From JBKQVT01 sp963727245 (GTDB taxonomy: Bacteria > Planctomycetota > Planctomycetia > Pirellulales > Thermoguttaceae), in NCBI GenBank assembly GCA_963727245.1, contig CAVSFO010000009.1:1-64000 (forward strand): a DNA stretch of 64,000 nucleotides, read 5' to 3'. Below are positions 29,964 through 39,110 of this stretch, in pieces (within the stretch, counting starts at the first letter, position 1; each line of letters starts with the position of its first letter). The notes beneath the pieces are model-generated. The model had not been told where the DNA came from. It saw only the letters and a program-made list of their open reading frames with translations, and made no database searches. Both the position numbers and the translations under genes were made by a program.

Positions 29964-30730
29964 CTACCGCCCAAGCTGCTCAAGGGCAGTGCGTAACGGG
30001 GCGCTGGAAACCTGAATCATTCCCTCGAACGGTCGATCCAATTCCAGAATCAGAAAGACCGCACTGGAAACCGCCAGAGCGCATGCTAGCAAGGCGCTGA
30101 ACACCGTCGCATTGGAGGGCGCGAAGAGACTGAAGCTGGCGAGAATGAGCGTGAGCCAGCAAACCATCAGCACCAGAAACGGGGTCGGAATCGAGCTGCC
30201 TTTCTGGGCGAACATCAGCAGTCGCGTCTGGGCGATGTCGATGCCGGTTTTCATCGCCTGGGCTTGGATCGCGCGCTGCGAGTCGCTCCTCGGCGCGAGT
30301 GCCTGGATCTTCTCGAAGAGTGCCTCCTTCGGTCCTTGCGCCGGCGACTTCGCTCCCGCCTGCCCGGACTGGGGATTCTCCTGGGACCAGGTGCGCGTGC
30401 AGGATGTCGGCAACCGAGGCGCGGAGCATCTCGCGCGCGCCCGTCGACTCTGTCCCGTAATGGGCCAGGAACTCGGTCCAGCAAGATGACGTTCGCGGAC
30501 AGCTCTGCCAGCCCGTTTCTTTGGGTATCGAAAGAACTCTTCGCCGATGCGATCAGCAAGCCGAGCACCAGCGCGGTCATCGTCGCGACGAGGCCCATGC
30601 CAAGCTTGACGACCTCCTTGGATTCCTCGCTCAAATGCTGCGCGGGCAGAAAGGCGCGTAGAATCATTCCCAGGAGCGTGCCTCCGAAGATGCACGCGAA
30701 CACAAGGCAGCCGATCGAAAACGAACTCAT
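29964..30730 (-). CDS. DUF4239-like membrane protein, frameshifted
   Basis: About 255 residues from ATG 30730, preceded by GGGGAG. Two N-terminal membrane helices (FSIGCLVFACIFGGTLLGMI; VKLGMGLVATMTALVLGLLI) and two C-terminal helices (FLVLMVCWLTLILASFSLFA; VFSALLACALAVSSAVFLIL) flank a soluble middle domain, the DUF4239 layout; LELDRPFEGMIQVSS near the C-terminus is typical. Frameshifts lie near 30470 and 30350. Function unknown. TATAAT on the minus strand at 30791-30796 could be its -10 box. Confidence 0.75.
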
Positions 30731-30845
30731 CAGCCCGATATCTCCCCTTGGCACTGAGCGTGGAACCGATGCAAATTCACCGCGTCCTAAATTATAGAAC
30801 GCCCGCCGCCCGCGTGCGGAGCCCGACCGGGTTTCCCCCGTGGCC

Positions 30846-30877
30846 GAATTCCGGAATTCCGGAATTCCCGGGAATTT
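30846..30877. repeat. GGAATTCC palindromic repeat
   Basis: Three tandem GGAATTCC-type palindromes run directly into CCCGGGAATT between the DUF4239 and DUF255 genes. Function unknown. Confidence 0.5.
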
Positions 30878-30896
30878 AGGGATCAGGGATGAGAAA

Positions 30897-32742
30897 CTAC
30901 GGACGGCGGCGCAACGCCATCTCCAGCCCGAGGAGCAGTTGGCCGGTGGCCGTGGGGGCTTGCTCCAGGATGCCCATGCAGGCGCGGAGCGTGTTCTCGG
31001 CCGCCTGGCGATAGTCGTCGCGGTGGCACAACTCGGCAAGGCGCAACAGGGCCGTGACGGCCAGCCCGTTGCCGCTGGGCACCGCATTGTCGACGAGGTC
31101 CTTTTTGCGCACGATCAGGGGCTCCTGGGCGTCGGCCGCGTAGAAGAAGCCGCCCTGCCGAGGATCGGCGAAATCCGCCAGCATCCGCTCGGCCAGCGCG
31201 GTGGCCTCGTCGAGCCAGCCTTCGCCGGGCTGCTGCTGGTGGAGCGTCGCCAAGGCGTTGGCCAGGCTGGCGTAATCGTCGAGGAAGGCGGGATGACCGG
31301 GCCGGCCGCTGCGCCAGGAGTGGACCAGGCGGCCTTGATCGTCGCGGAGCGAGGCCGTGAGGAAGCGGGCGGCCCGCGCCGCGGCCTGGCCATAGCGCGG
31401 CTCGCCCAACGCGGCGGCCGCGCGGGCCAGGGCATCGACCATCAGGCCGTTCCAACTGAGCAGGACCTTGTCGTCGTGCGCCGGCCGCACGCGGCAGGCC
31501 CGGGCGGCCAGCAGTTCGCGACGGTCCTCGGCCAATTGGGCCGCCGGCGACTCTTCCACCGCGTTCTCGCGGTTCGACGCCGCCCCCCGTTGCAAACGGG
31601 GGGCTTTTCCGGCCGGTAGAGACTTTCTGGAGCCGGGGGATGGACCGGGTGCAGGATGTTGCGGCCCTCGAAGTTGCCGGCGGCGGTCACGTCGTAGACC
31701 TGGCAGAAGGTTTCCGCCCGCTGGGGGCCGAGCACGGCGGCGACCTCGTCGGGGGTCCAGAGATAGAACTTGCCCTCGGCGCCTTCGCTATCGGCATCTT
31801 CGGCCGCAGCGAAGCCGCCGTCGGTGAGCGTCATGTCGCGGAGGACGTAGTCGAGGGTCTCGCGGGCGATGCGCCGGTAGAGCGGGTTGCCGGTGGCGGC
31901 GGCGGCCTCCGTGTAGCAGGCGGCCAGCAGGGCGTTGTCGTAGAGCATTTTCTCGAAATGGGGCGCCAGCCATTGGGCGTCGACGCTGTAGCGGTGGAAG
32001 CCGCCGCCGAGCTGATCGTAAATGCCGCCGCGGGCCATGTGCTGGAGCGTGGTCTCAACCATCTTCAAGAGGGCCTCGTCGCCGCTTTGCCGCCAGCGTC
32101 GCAGCAGGAGGCACAAGGCCATGGGCTGGGGGAATTTCGGGGCCGCGCCGAATCCGCCCGCCGCCGGATCGAACGTTTCGGTCAAGGCGATTACGGCCGC
32201 TTCGAGCGGCGCGGGCTGAGCTCGGCCTCCGCGCCTTGCCAGGGATCGGCCTGGATGGCCTGCATGATCCGCTGTCCCTGCTGGAGGACTTCGCCGCGGC
32301 GCCGCGTCCAGGCGGCGGCCACGCCGAGCAGCACCTCGTCGAAGCCCGGCATGTTGTCGCGGCGGCGCGGAGGCCAATAGGTGCCGCCGAAAAACGGCAC
32401 TCGCTCGGGCGTGAGGAAGACCGACAGCGGCCAGCCCCCGCCGCCGGTCAACCACTGCACCGCCTCCATGTAGACCTGGTCGAGATCGGGCCGCTCCTCG
32501 CGGTCCACCTTGATGCTGATGAAGTTTTCGTTCAGCAGCCGGGCGATCCCGGCGTCCTCGAAGCACTCGTGCGCCATGACGTGGCACCAATGGCACGCCG
32601 AGTAGCCGATGGAGAGGAAGATGGGTTTCTCCTCCCGCAGGGCCGAGTCCAGTGCCTCGGCCGCCCAGGGAAGCCAGTTCACCGGGTTGCCGGCGTGTTG
32701 CAGCAGGTAGGGACTGGATTGGTCGGCGAGGCGGTTGGACAT
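30897..32742 (-). CDS. DUF255 thioredoxin-fold protein (YyaL/SPATA20 family), frameshifted
   Basis: About 614 residues. The N-terminus reads MSNRLADQSSPYLLQHAGNP, and the thioredoxin-like domain has the CxxC motif in SACHWCHVMAHECF and VDREERPDLDQVYM. An alpha/alpha-barrel region follows (APKFPQPMALCLLL, GGIYDQLGGGFHRYSVD, WLAPHFEKMLYDNALL, DADSEGAEGKFY). The C-terminus (VLLSWNGLMVDALARAA, GFFYAADAQ, NAVPSGNGLAVTALLRL) is intact. Frameshifts lie near 32205 and at about 31590; the latter coincides with a short palindrome inserted in the coding region. The biochemical role of the family is not settled. The ATG lies five bases after the panB stop, so the two form an operon. Confidence 0.85.
31583..31603. 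repeat. CCCCCCGTTGCAAACGGGGGG palindrome within a coding region
   Basis: Nine-base arms around a three-base loop. In the minus-strand frame it encodes PPVCNGG, which interrupts the DUF255 protein and is next to its frameshift. The same palindrome, in the opposite orientation, is at 19745. Confidence 0.7.
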
Positions 32743-32747
32743 GATCG

Positions 32748-33548
32748 TCAGCGGAAGGTCTGCTCCGGGCCGGGGAAAATGCCGCCGCGGACTTCGTCGC
32801 GATAGCGGCCGACGGCCTGCGAGATCACGCGGCCGAGATCGGCATAGGCCTGGGCGTGATGCGGCAGCGGGCCGGCGCCGAGTCCCAGCAGATCGTGCAG
32901 AACGAGGATCTGGCCGTCGCAGCCCGCCCCCGCGCCGATGCCGATGGTGGGGATGCTCACGGCCGCGGTGATGCGGTTGGCCACCTCGGCCGGAATGCAC
33001 TCCAAGACGACGGCGAAGGCGCCCGCCTGCTGGGCCGCCCGGGCGTCGGCCAGCAACTGCTCCTCGTTGCGCTGCACGCGATAGCCGCCCAACTGGTGAA
33101 TGCTCTGCGGCTGCAAGCCGCAATGGGCCATTACCGGAATGCCGGCCGAGACCAAGCCCGCGATCACTTCCGCCTGTTGCAGGCCGCCTTCCAGTTTGAC
33201 CGCCTGGCAGCGGGTCTCCTTGAGGATGCGGCCGGCGGCCTCGATCGCCTTGTAGACGCCGAGGTGAAAGCTGGGAAAGGGCATGTCGACCACCACCAGG
33301 GCGTGGCGGACGGCGCGGCCGACGATCTCGGCATGGTAAATCATCTCTTCCAGCGTGACGGGCAGCGTGGTCGCGTGGCCCTGGACGACCATCGAAAGGC
33401 TGTCGCCCACCAGGATGCCCTCGATCCCTGCGGCATCGAGCAACTGGGCCGTGGGATAGTCATAGGCCGTCAGCATGGCGATCTTCTGGCCGCCCGCTTT
33501 CAGGGCGGTGAACTGGGGGACGGTGATACGCGGAGTGTCCGTAGTCAT
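32748..33548 (-). CDS. panB: 3-methyl-2-oxobutanoate hydroxymethyltransferase
   Basis: 266 residues, normal for PanB, which makes ketopantoate from 2-ketoisovalerate and methylenetetrahydrofolate in pantothenate/CoA synthesis. The (beta/alpha)8 barrel motifs are all present: KIAMLTAYDYPTAQLLDAAG, VGDSLSMVVQGHATTLPVT with the metal-binding aspartate, VVDMPFPSF, KLEGG, PVMAHCGLQPQSIH, VLECIPAEVA containing the catalytic glutamate, and TIGIGAGAGCDGQILVLHD. The frame is intact, and ATG 33548 gives the canonical N-terminus. It is followed after five bases by the DUF255 gene. No panC is adjacent. Confidence 0.95.
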   Translation of the reverse strand: MTTDTPRITVPQFTALKAGGQKIAMLTAYDYPTAQLLDAAGIEGILVGDSLSMVVQGHATTLPVTLEEMIYHAEIVGRAVRHALVVVDMPFPSFHLGVYKAIEAAGRILKETRCQAVKLEGGLQQAEVIAGLVSAGIPVMAHCGLQPQSIHQLGGYRVQRNEEQLLADARAAQQAGAFAVVLECIPAEVANRITAAVSIPTIGIGAGAGCDGQILVLHDLLGLGAGPLPHHAQAYADLGRVISQAVGRYRDEVRGGIFPGPEQTFR

Positions 33549-33812
33549 GGGATGGTTGGGGGTGGTTGGTTCGGGTGGCCGGTTTCGGGAGAGTTTTTTG
33601 GCGTCGATATAACTCGTTCGAGGGGGCGGTATTCTTCCCGCCCGGCCTTCTATTGTAAGCGGCGATGGCAAGCCGTTACCAGCGGCAAGCTATTCACGGG
33701 GGTGGAAATGGGTTATGATTCTAGCAGCGGTGGTGTGCGCCACGGCCGGGAGCACGGGGCTGGGTTTTTCGTCGGAACGTCAAGTAACAGCGTAAAAGGG
33801 GAGGGGGTTGCC

Positions 33813-34696
33813 ATGGGTTCTCGCAGTTTACTGGTCGCGTCGCTCGTCCTGGTCTTGTCGGCACCTGTCTACGGCCAGAGGTTTGGAAACGGAACCGGCC
33901 CTGGATGGGGCCCTGGACGGGGGAATCCAGGGCCGCAGGGTCCTCCGCCCACGAGCCAGGAGGGCACCATTGAGAAGGTGGTGCAGGGTGGCCTCGTAAT
34001 GAGCACCAAAGGCGGCATGGTCAACGTCGCGGTGGGGCCGGCAACCAAGGTGCACCTCACCGGCTCGGCGGAAACGAGCTTTATTAAGAAGGGCGTTCAG
34101 ATCGAGTTTACGGGCGAGGTCGACAAGAAGCACGCCGTGGCGGAGAAGATCAGTTCGCTGACCGTGGTCACGCTGACGCCGCAGCGGCTGGCCGGATTGT
34201 TTCCCGAGGGATCGGAGAGCGCCGCCGGCGACGACGACAACTTTGGTTTTGCGGCGGGTGCGGATAAAGGCACGGATTCCGCGCGGCCGAGAAGGGGACC
34301 AAGAAAACCAAAAAAGAGAAACCGGCCCCCATCAAATTGCCCGGCACCTACGTCGTTCGCGGCACGGTGAACAGTTGCAAGGCCGGCAAGATCATGGTCA
34401 AAATTGACAAGGGGGTCGTCAGGGCCGAGTTGGCCGACGACGCGCAGATCGCCGTCGACATCACGGACCAGGCGGCGCTGGTCAACGCCCAAAAAGGCGA
34501 CGCCGTCACGGTCCGGGGTCGTGCCGCTCGGCAGGGCGTGCAAGCGGAGTCGGTGACGATCCAGGCCGCGGAAAAGCTCAGCGGAGGAGGGAAGAAGAAA
34601 GCCCCCAAGGTCGACAAGAAGCACCAACCGAAAGAGGACGCGGGCGACGCCAGCGAGGACGTCAAGCCGAAGAAGAAACCGGCCGCCGACGAATGA
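33813..34696 (+). CDS. Small secreted protein of unknown function, frameshifted
   Basis: About 294 residues from ATG 33813, with a purine-rich AAAAGGGGAGGGGG ribosome site. A signal peptide (SRSLLVASLVLVLSAPVYGQ) is followed by a Gly/Pro-rich stretch. Two related beta-rich domains come next (GTIEKVVQGGLVMSTKGGMV and GTVNSCKAGKIMVKIDKGVV), each with a TKVHLTG-type OB-like sequence. The tail is lysine-rich. One frameshift near 34290, in a G-rich run, separates the two domains. The degenerate paralogue follows at 34820. A TATGAT at 33715-33720 is a possible -10 box. No function can be assigned. Confidence 0.7.
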
Positions 34697-34819
34697 AAAG
34701 GGCCTAGAAGTTAGGGGCCAGGGGCCGGGGACCGGGGGGATCGGAAGCCGGACAACAGGCCGGCCGCCGCAGGATCCCTGGGGCACGGTTCTGCAAAAAT
34801 CGCGAAGGAGGACGTTGCC

Positions 34820-35227
34820 CTGGTTCGTCGCGGTTTTCTGGTCGCGTCGCTCGTTGCAGCCTTGTCGGCGCCGGTTTGTGGCCAAGGGCTGGGCCTTGGG
34901 CCGCCAGGCCTTCCCGTCAACACGCAAAAAGGCACGGTCGAGCGCGTGTTACCCGACAGGAACCTCATCGTGATGGCGGGCGGCGGCAACCTGTTTGATA
35001 TCATGGTGCCGCCGACGGCCTAGGAGCGCGTGACGGGCACGGCCACTCCCGACTGCATCAAGAAGGGCGTTTGCGTGCAGTTTACGGCCGATGTCGACAA
35101 GCAACACGCGGCCAGGGACAAAGTCAGCGAGAAGAAACCCTCGAAGAAGCATGCCCCGGCCAAGAAGAACGGCTCGGCAGACGATGCCGGGGACTCGAAG
35201 GGGGACAAGAAGGCGGCGGGCGATTAG
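34820..35227 (+). pseudogene. Decayed paralogue of the preceding secreted protein
   Basis: The sequence aligns with the 5' end of the 33813 gene (GTTGCC, start codon, then a codon-for-codon match through CTGGTCGCGTCGCTCG). In this copy the start ATG is CTG (34820). The signal-peptide region reads FLVASLVAALSAPVCGQ, then GTVERVLPDRNLIVMAGGGN. An in-frame TAG at 35021 replaces what is probably a lysine codon (PPTA-stop-ERVTGTATPDCI). The C-terminal half and the lysine-rich tail are otherwise open. Loss of both the start and an internal codon makes it a dead duplicate, unless it is read from GTG 35030 as a 65-residue fragment. Confidence 0.75.
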
Positions 35228-35237
35228 GCAAGCAAGG

Positions 35238-35266
35238 TTGCTGCCCGCCCGAACGTCCTGTATAAT
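35238..35266 (+). promoter_or_regulatory. Promoter for the GAPDH gene
   Basis: A perfect TATAAT at 35261-35266 with TTGCTG 17 bases upstream at 35238-35243. Transcription would start about 100 bases before the GTG start codon. Confidence 0.6.
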
Positions 35267-35372
35267 TCCCGCTTCTTACCCTGTGCCTTGGGGCCGATCC
35301 GTCGGCCCCCGCGGCAGGAGATCGTTCACGGAGCCCGGGGGAGCCGATTACCCCCAATAAAGGAGATGTGTT

Positions 35373-36392
35373 GTGGCAATTCGCGTTGGAATCAATGGGT
35401 TCGGCCGCATCGGTCGGCTGGTCTTTCGTCGCCTCTGGGAAAAGCCGAAGGTGTTCGAGGTGGTGGGCATCAACGACATCACCGACACCAAGACGCTTGC
35501 CTATCTGCTGAAGTACGACAGCATCCATCGCCGTTTCCCCGGCGAGGTCGGCCACGATGACCAGAACATCATCGTGGGCGGCAAGAAGATCAAGGCCATG
35601 GCCATTAAGGATCCGGCCACGCTGCCCTGGAAAGAGTTGGGCGTCGACGTGGTGCTGGAGAGCACCGGCATTTTCACCGCCCGCGGCGGCGGCGGAAAAT
35701 CCGGCTACGCCAGCCACCTCGATGCCGGCGCCCGCAAGGTCGTCCTCAGTGCCCCGGCCAAGGACGAGCCGGACCTGACCTGCGTGCTGGGGGTCAACGA
35801 CGACCAGCTCAAGCCCGAGCACACCTGCATCTCCAATGCCAGTTGCACGACCAACTGCCTGGCCCCCGTGGCCAAGGTCCTGCAGGAGAAGTTCGGCATC
35901 GTCAAGGGACTGATGACCACCATCCATTCCTACACCAACGATCAGCGGGTGTTGGACATGCCGCACAAGGACCTCTATCGCACCCGGGCGGCCGCGTTGA
36001 ACATCATTCCCACCACGACCGGCGCCGCCAAGGCGGTGGGGCTGGTCATTCCGGCGCTGAAGGGGAAGTTGACCGGCATTTCGCTGCGCGTGCCGACGCC
36101 CACCGGCAGCGTGATCGACCTGACGGTGGAAATGGCCCGCCCCGTGACCAAGGACGCCGTCAACGCCGCCATGAAGGAGGCCGCCGCTGGCCCGCTGAAA
36201 GGGATCCTCAAGTACACCGAGGACGCCATCGTTTCCAGCGATATCATCGGCGATCCGCACAGCTCGATCTTCACCGGCGACCTGACCATGGTGCTGGGCG
36301 ACAACCTGCTGAAAGTCATCAGTTGGTACGACAACGAATGGGGTTATAGCTGCCGCAGCGCCGACCTGATCGAGAAGATCGGCAAGCTGTAA
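35373..36392 (+). CDS. gapA: Type I glyceraldehyde-3-phosphate dehydrogenase
   Basis: 339 residues from GTG 35373, preceded by AAGGAG. It catalyses NAD(P)-dependent, phosphate-coupled oxidation of glyceraldehyde 3-phosphate in cytoplasmic glycolysis/gluconeogenesis. The Rossmann start GINGFGRIGRLVFRRL, the catalytic cysteine in SNASCTTNCLAPV (residue ~155), TGAAKAVGLVIP, LRVPTPTGSVIDL and the C-terminal WYDNEWGYSCR are all present. After the initial VGINGFGRIG, residue choice suggests the NAD-dependent form (aspartate in VVGINDITDTKT), which is tentative. The frame is intact; a strong promoter and a downstream hairpin mark it as a separate unit. Confidence 0.97.
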   Translation: MAIRVGINGFGRIGRLVFRRLWEKPKVFEVVGINDITDTKTLAYLLKYDSIHRRFPGEVGHDDQNIIVGGKKIKAMAIKDPATLPWKELGVDVVLESTGIFTARGGGGKSGYASHLDAGARKVVLSAPAKDEPDLTCVLGVNDDQLKPEHTCISNASCTTNCLAPVAKVLQEKFGIVKGLMTTIHSYTNDQRVLDMPHKDLYRTRAAALNIIPTTTGAAKAVGLVIPALKGKLTGISLRVPTPTGSVIDLTVEMARPVTKDAVNAAMKEAAAGPLKGILKYTEDAIVSSDIIGDPHSSIFTGDLTMVLGDNLLKVISWYDNEWGYSCRSADLIEKIGKL

Positions 36393-36432
36393 GCGAACCG
36401 AGTCGCGATGAATTTTCCCAGAGACCTCAAGC

Positions 36433-36460
36433 GGGGGCAGGCGACGGCGCCTGCCCCCGT
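36433..36460 (+). terminator. Hairpin after gapA
   Basis: CGGGGGCAGGC at 36433-36443 pairs with GCCTGCCCCCG at 36450-36460 around a six-base loop. No U-run follows, so termination would be of the hairpin-only type. Confidence 0.55.
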
Positions 36461-36508
36461 TGCGTCCGCTTTCCGGCGCCGCCGTTTTCCCCGGCCCGCC
36501 CGGTACCG

Positions 36509-36514
36509 TATAAT
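36509..36514 (+). promoter_or_regulatory. TATAAT -10 box for the hyd cluster
   Basis: A perfect TATAAT 37 bases before the hydE ATG. No convincing -35 element lies 16-18 bases upstream, so an extended or activator-dependent promoter is possible. Confidence 0.4.
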
Positions 36515-36551
36515 AACCAGAGAAACTGCACCTTTGCCTTTGACTGCTCCC

Positions 36552-37615
36552 ATGGAATTCTCCGAAATCGTCGCCTGGCTCCGCGAGACCGATCCGGCAC
36601 GATTGGCGGAATTGTGGCTGCGGGCCGATCAGACCCGGCAGCGGTTCGTCGGCGGCGACGTTTATCGCCGCGGACTGATCGAGATGTCGAACTGCTGCGT
36701 CCGGCTTTGCGCCTACTGCGGCCTGCGGGCGGAGAACCACTTCCTGATGCGGTATCGCATGACGGCGGCGGAAATTTTCCAGTGCGTCCGCCTGGCCGTC
36801 GACTACGGCTACGGCACCGTCGTGCTCCAGGCCGGCGAAGATCCCGGCATCACCGGGGACGCAATGAGCCAACTCATCCGCCGCATCAAGGCGGAAACCG
36901 ACCTGGCCGTCACCCTCAGCCTGGGCGAGCGCGAGGAAGCGGAACTGGCCGCCTGGCGCCGAGCCGGCGCCGATCGCTACCTGCTCCGCTTCGAGACCTC
37001 CAACCGCGCGCTGTACGACCGCATCCATCCGCCGCGGCCCGGCGCGGGCAGCGATCGCATCGCCATGCTGGGCGCGCTGCGGCGGCTGGGCTACGAAGTG
37101 GGCAGCGGCGTGATGATCGGCATCCCCGGCCAGACCTACGACGACCTGGCCCGCGACGTGGAAATTTTCGCCGCTTTGGATCTCGACATGATCGGCGTCG
37201 GGCCCTACCTGGAACATCCCCGCACGCCCCTGGCCGATGCCGCGGCCTATCCGCGCCTGCCCCCGGGGAGCAAGCCCCCGCCGACGAGGCCGCGACGTAC
37301 AAGATGATCGCGCTGGCGCGGCTGGCGTGTCCGCGGGCGAACATTCCCAGCACCACGGCGCTGGCGACCTTGAACGTGCGCAGCGGCCGCGAGCTGGGAC
37401 TGGTGCGGGGGGCCAACGTCATCATGCCCAACCTGACGCCGCCGAAATATCGCGCGCTGTACGAGATTTACCCCAACAAGGCGTGCGTGGGGGAGACCGC
37501 CGGCATCTGCCGCGACTGCACGGAGGCCCGCATCCGCAGCGTCGGCCGCAGCGTCGGCGCCGGCCGCGGCGATTCGCCCCGTTTCCGCGCCGCCGGCTGT
37601 TCCTCGCCCCCGTGA
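36552..37615 (+). CDS. hydE: [FeFe]-hydrogenase maturase HydE, frameshifted
   Basis: About 354 residues. HydE is a radical SAM enzyme that works after HydG on the iron-CO-CN synthon during assembly of the H-cluster in the cytoplasm. The radical SAM cluster motif CCVRLCAYCGL (CxxxCxxC) is at residue ~50, preceded by RRGLIEMSN as in HydE. YGTVVLQAGEDPGITG, TLSLGERE, RYLLRFETSN, GSGVMIGIPGQTYDDLARDV and MIGVGPYLEHPRTPL follow. A frameshift near 37260 in a CCCCCGGGG run separates this from ATYKMIALARL, PSTTALATLN and RGANVIMPNLTPPKYRALYE. ATG 36552 gives the family start. hydG follows eight bases later. HydE is distinguished from biotin synthase and PylB by the GANVIMPN and PGQTYDDLA stretches and by its neighbours. 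Confidence 0.92.
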
Positions 37616-37623
37616 GCTAAGCG

Positions 37624-39049
37624 ATGTCCGCAACCATTAACAGGACGAGACTGAGCGGCAGCGGATACGATTTCATCGACGAGCCGCAGTTGCTTGGGCT
37701 GTTGGGGCAGAAGCCGCCGCCGGGCCGGCTCGGCGACGTGATCGCCAAGAGCATGGCCAAGGAATCGCTCAGCGTCGAAGAGACCGCCGTGCTGCTGGCC
37801 GCCGACGACCCGGCCAGCGTGCAGCAGATCTTCGCGGCCGCCCGGCAGTTGAAACGCAACGTCTACGGCAACCGCATCGTCTTGTTCGCGCCGCTGTATG
37901 TCGGCAACGAGTGCACCAACGATTGTCAATACTGCGGCTTCCGCCGTTCCAACCCCCAAAATATCCGCCGCACGCTCTCGGCGGCCGACCTGCGCGCCCA
38001 GGTCGAAGCCCTGGAAAACCGCGGCCACAAGCGCATCATCCTCGTCTTCGGCGAGCATCCTCAGTACGACGCCCATTACATGGCCGATTGCGTGCGGCAA
38101 GTCTATGCGGTCAAGGCCGGCCAGGGCGAAATTCGCCGGGTGAACCTCAACGCCGCCCCGCTGGACCATGCCGGCTATGCCGCGGTCAAGGCGGCCGGCA
38201 TCGGCACCTATCAAATCTTCCAGGAAACCTATCACCACGAAACCTACCATCGCGTCCATCCCCGCGACACGCTCAAGGGCAATTATCTCTGGCGGCTGGA
38301 CGGCGTCGCCCGGGCCATGGAGTCGCAGTGCGACGACGTGGGCATCGGCGCCCTCTTCGGCCTGTACGACTGGCGTTTCGAGGTGCTGGCGCTGGTGGCC
38401 CATGCCCGGCACTTGCAAAAACACTACCACGTGGGGCCGCATACCATCAGCTTCCCCCGGCTGCGGCCGGCCAGCGGCGTGCAGCTTGGACCCGGGGAGC
38501 CTGGTGGGCGACGAGCCATTCAAGCGGCTGGTGGCGGTGCTGCGGCTGGCCGTGCCCTATACCGGCCTGATCCTCACCGCCCGCGAGCCCCCGGAGCTTC
38601 GCCGCGAGGTCCTGGCCTTGGGCGTTTCGCAGATCGACGCCGGCAGCCGCATCGAGCTGGGCGGCTACACCGAAGCTGGCGACGCCCAGGTCATGGAGCG
38701 CGAACAATTCGAGCTCGGCGACATCCGCAGCCTCGACACGGTGCTGGGCCAACTGGTGACCGACGGCTACATCCCCAGTTTCTGCACCGCCTGCTACCGG
38801 CTCGGCCGCACCGGCGAGCACTTCATGGAATTCGCCATCCCCGGCTTCATCCAGGACTTCTGCACCCCCAACGCGCTGAGCACCTTGATGGAATACTTGC
38901 AGGACTATGCCTCCGCCGAGACCTATGCGGCCGGGCAGCGGCTGATCGAGCGCGAGCTGGCGAAGATGCCGGCGGGAAAACGCAAGGCGGAGCTGCTGGA
39001 GCGGCTCCGCAGGATCCGCGAAGACGACGTCCGCGACTTGTACTTTTAG
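37624..39049 (+). CDS. hydG: [FeFe]-hydrogenase maturase HydG (tyrosine lyase), frameshifted
   Basis: About 475 residues, the family length. HydG cleaves tyrosine to p-cresol and dehydroglycine and turns the latter into the CO and CN ligands of the H-cluster. The radical SAM motif is CTNDCQYCGFRR (residue ~100). RRVNLNAAPLDHAGYAAVKA, QIFQETYHHETYHRVHP and DVGIGALFGLYDWRFEVLAL are all typical. After a frameshift near 38485 in a CCCGGGG run come ILTAREPPELRREVLALGVS and the C-terminal auxiliary cluster, which has the exact CX2CX22C spacing (CTACYRLGRTGEHF to IQDFC), separating HydG from ThiH. It sits between hydE and aspA on the same strand. Confidence 0.95.
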
Positions 39050-39110
39050 TGCGAAACCGCAAGCGGCCAGCCCCCTGGTCCCTGACCCCCGGCCCCTGAC
39101 CCCTGTGTCC

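Noticed and set aside
35124..37217. A 697-codon open frame on the minus strand over gapA and hydE
   Set aside because: It is a GC-driven mirror of two clearly conserved plus-strand genes.
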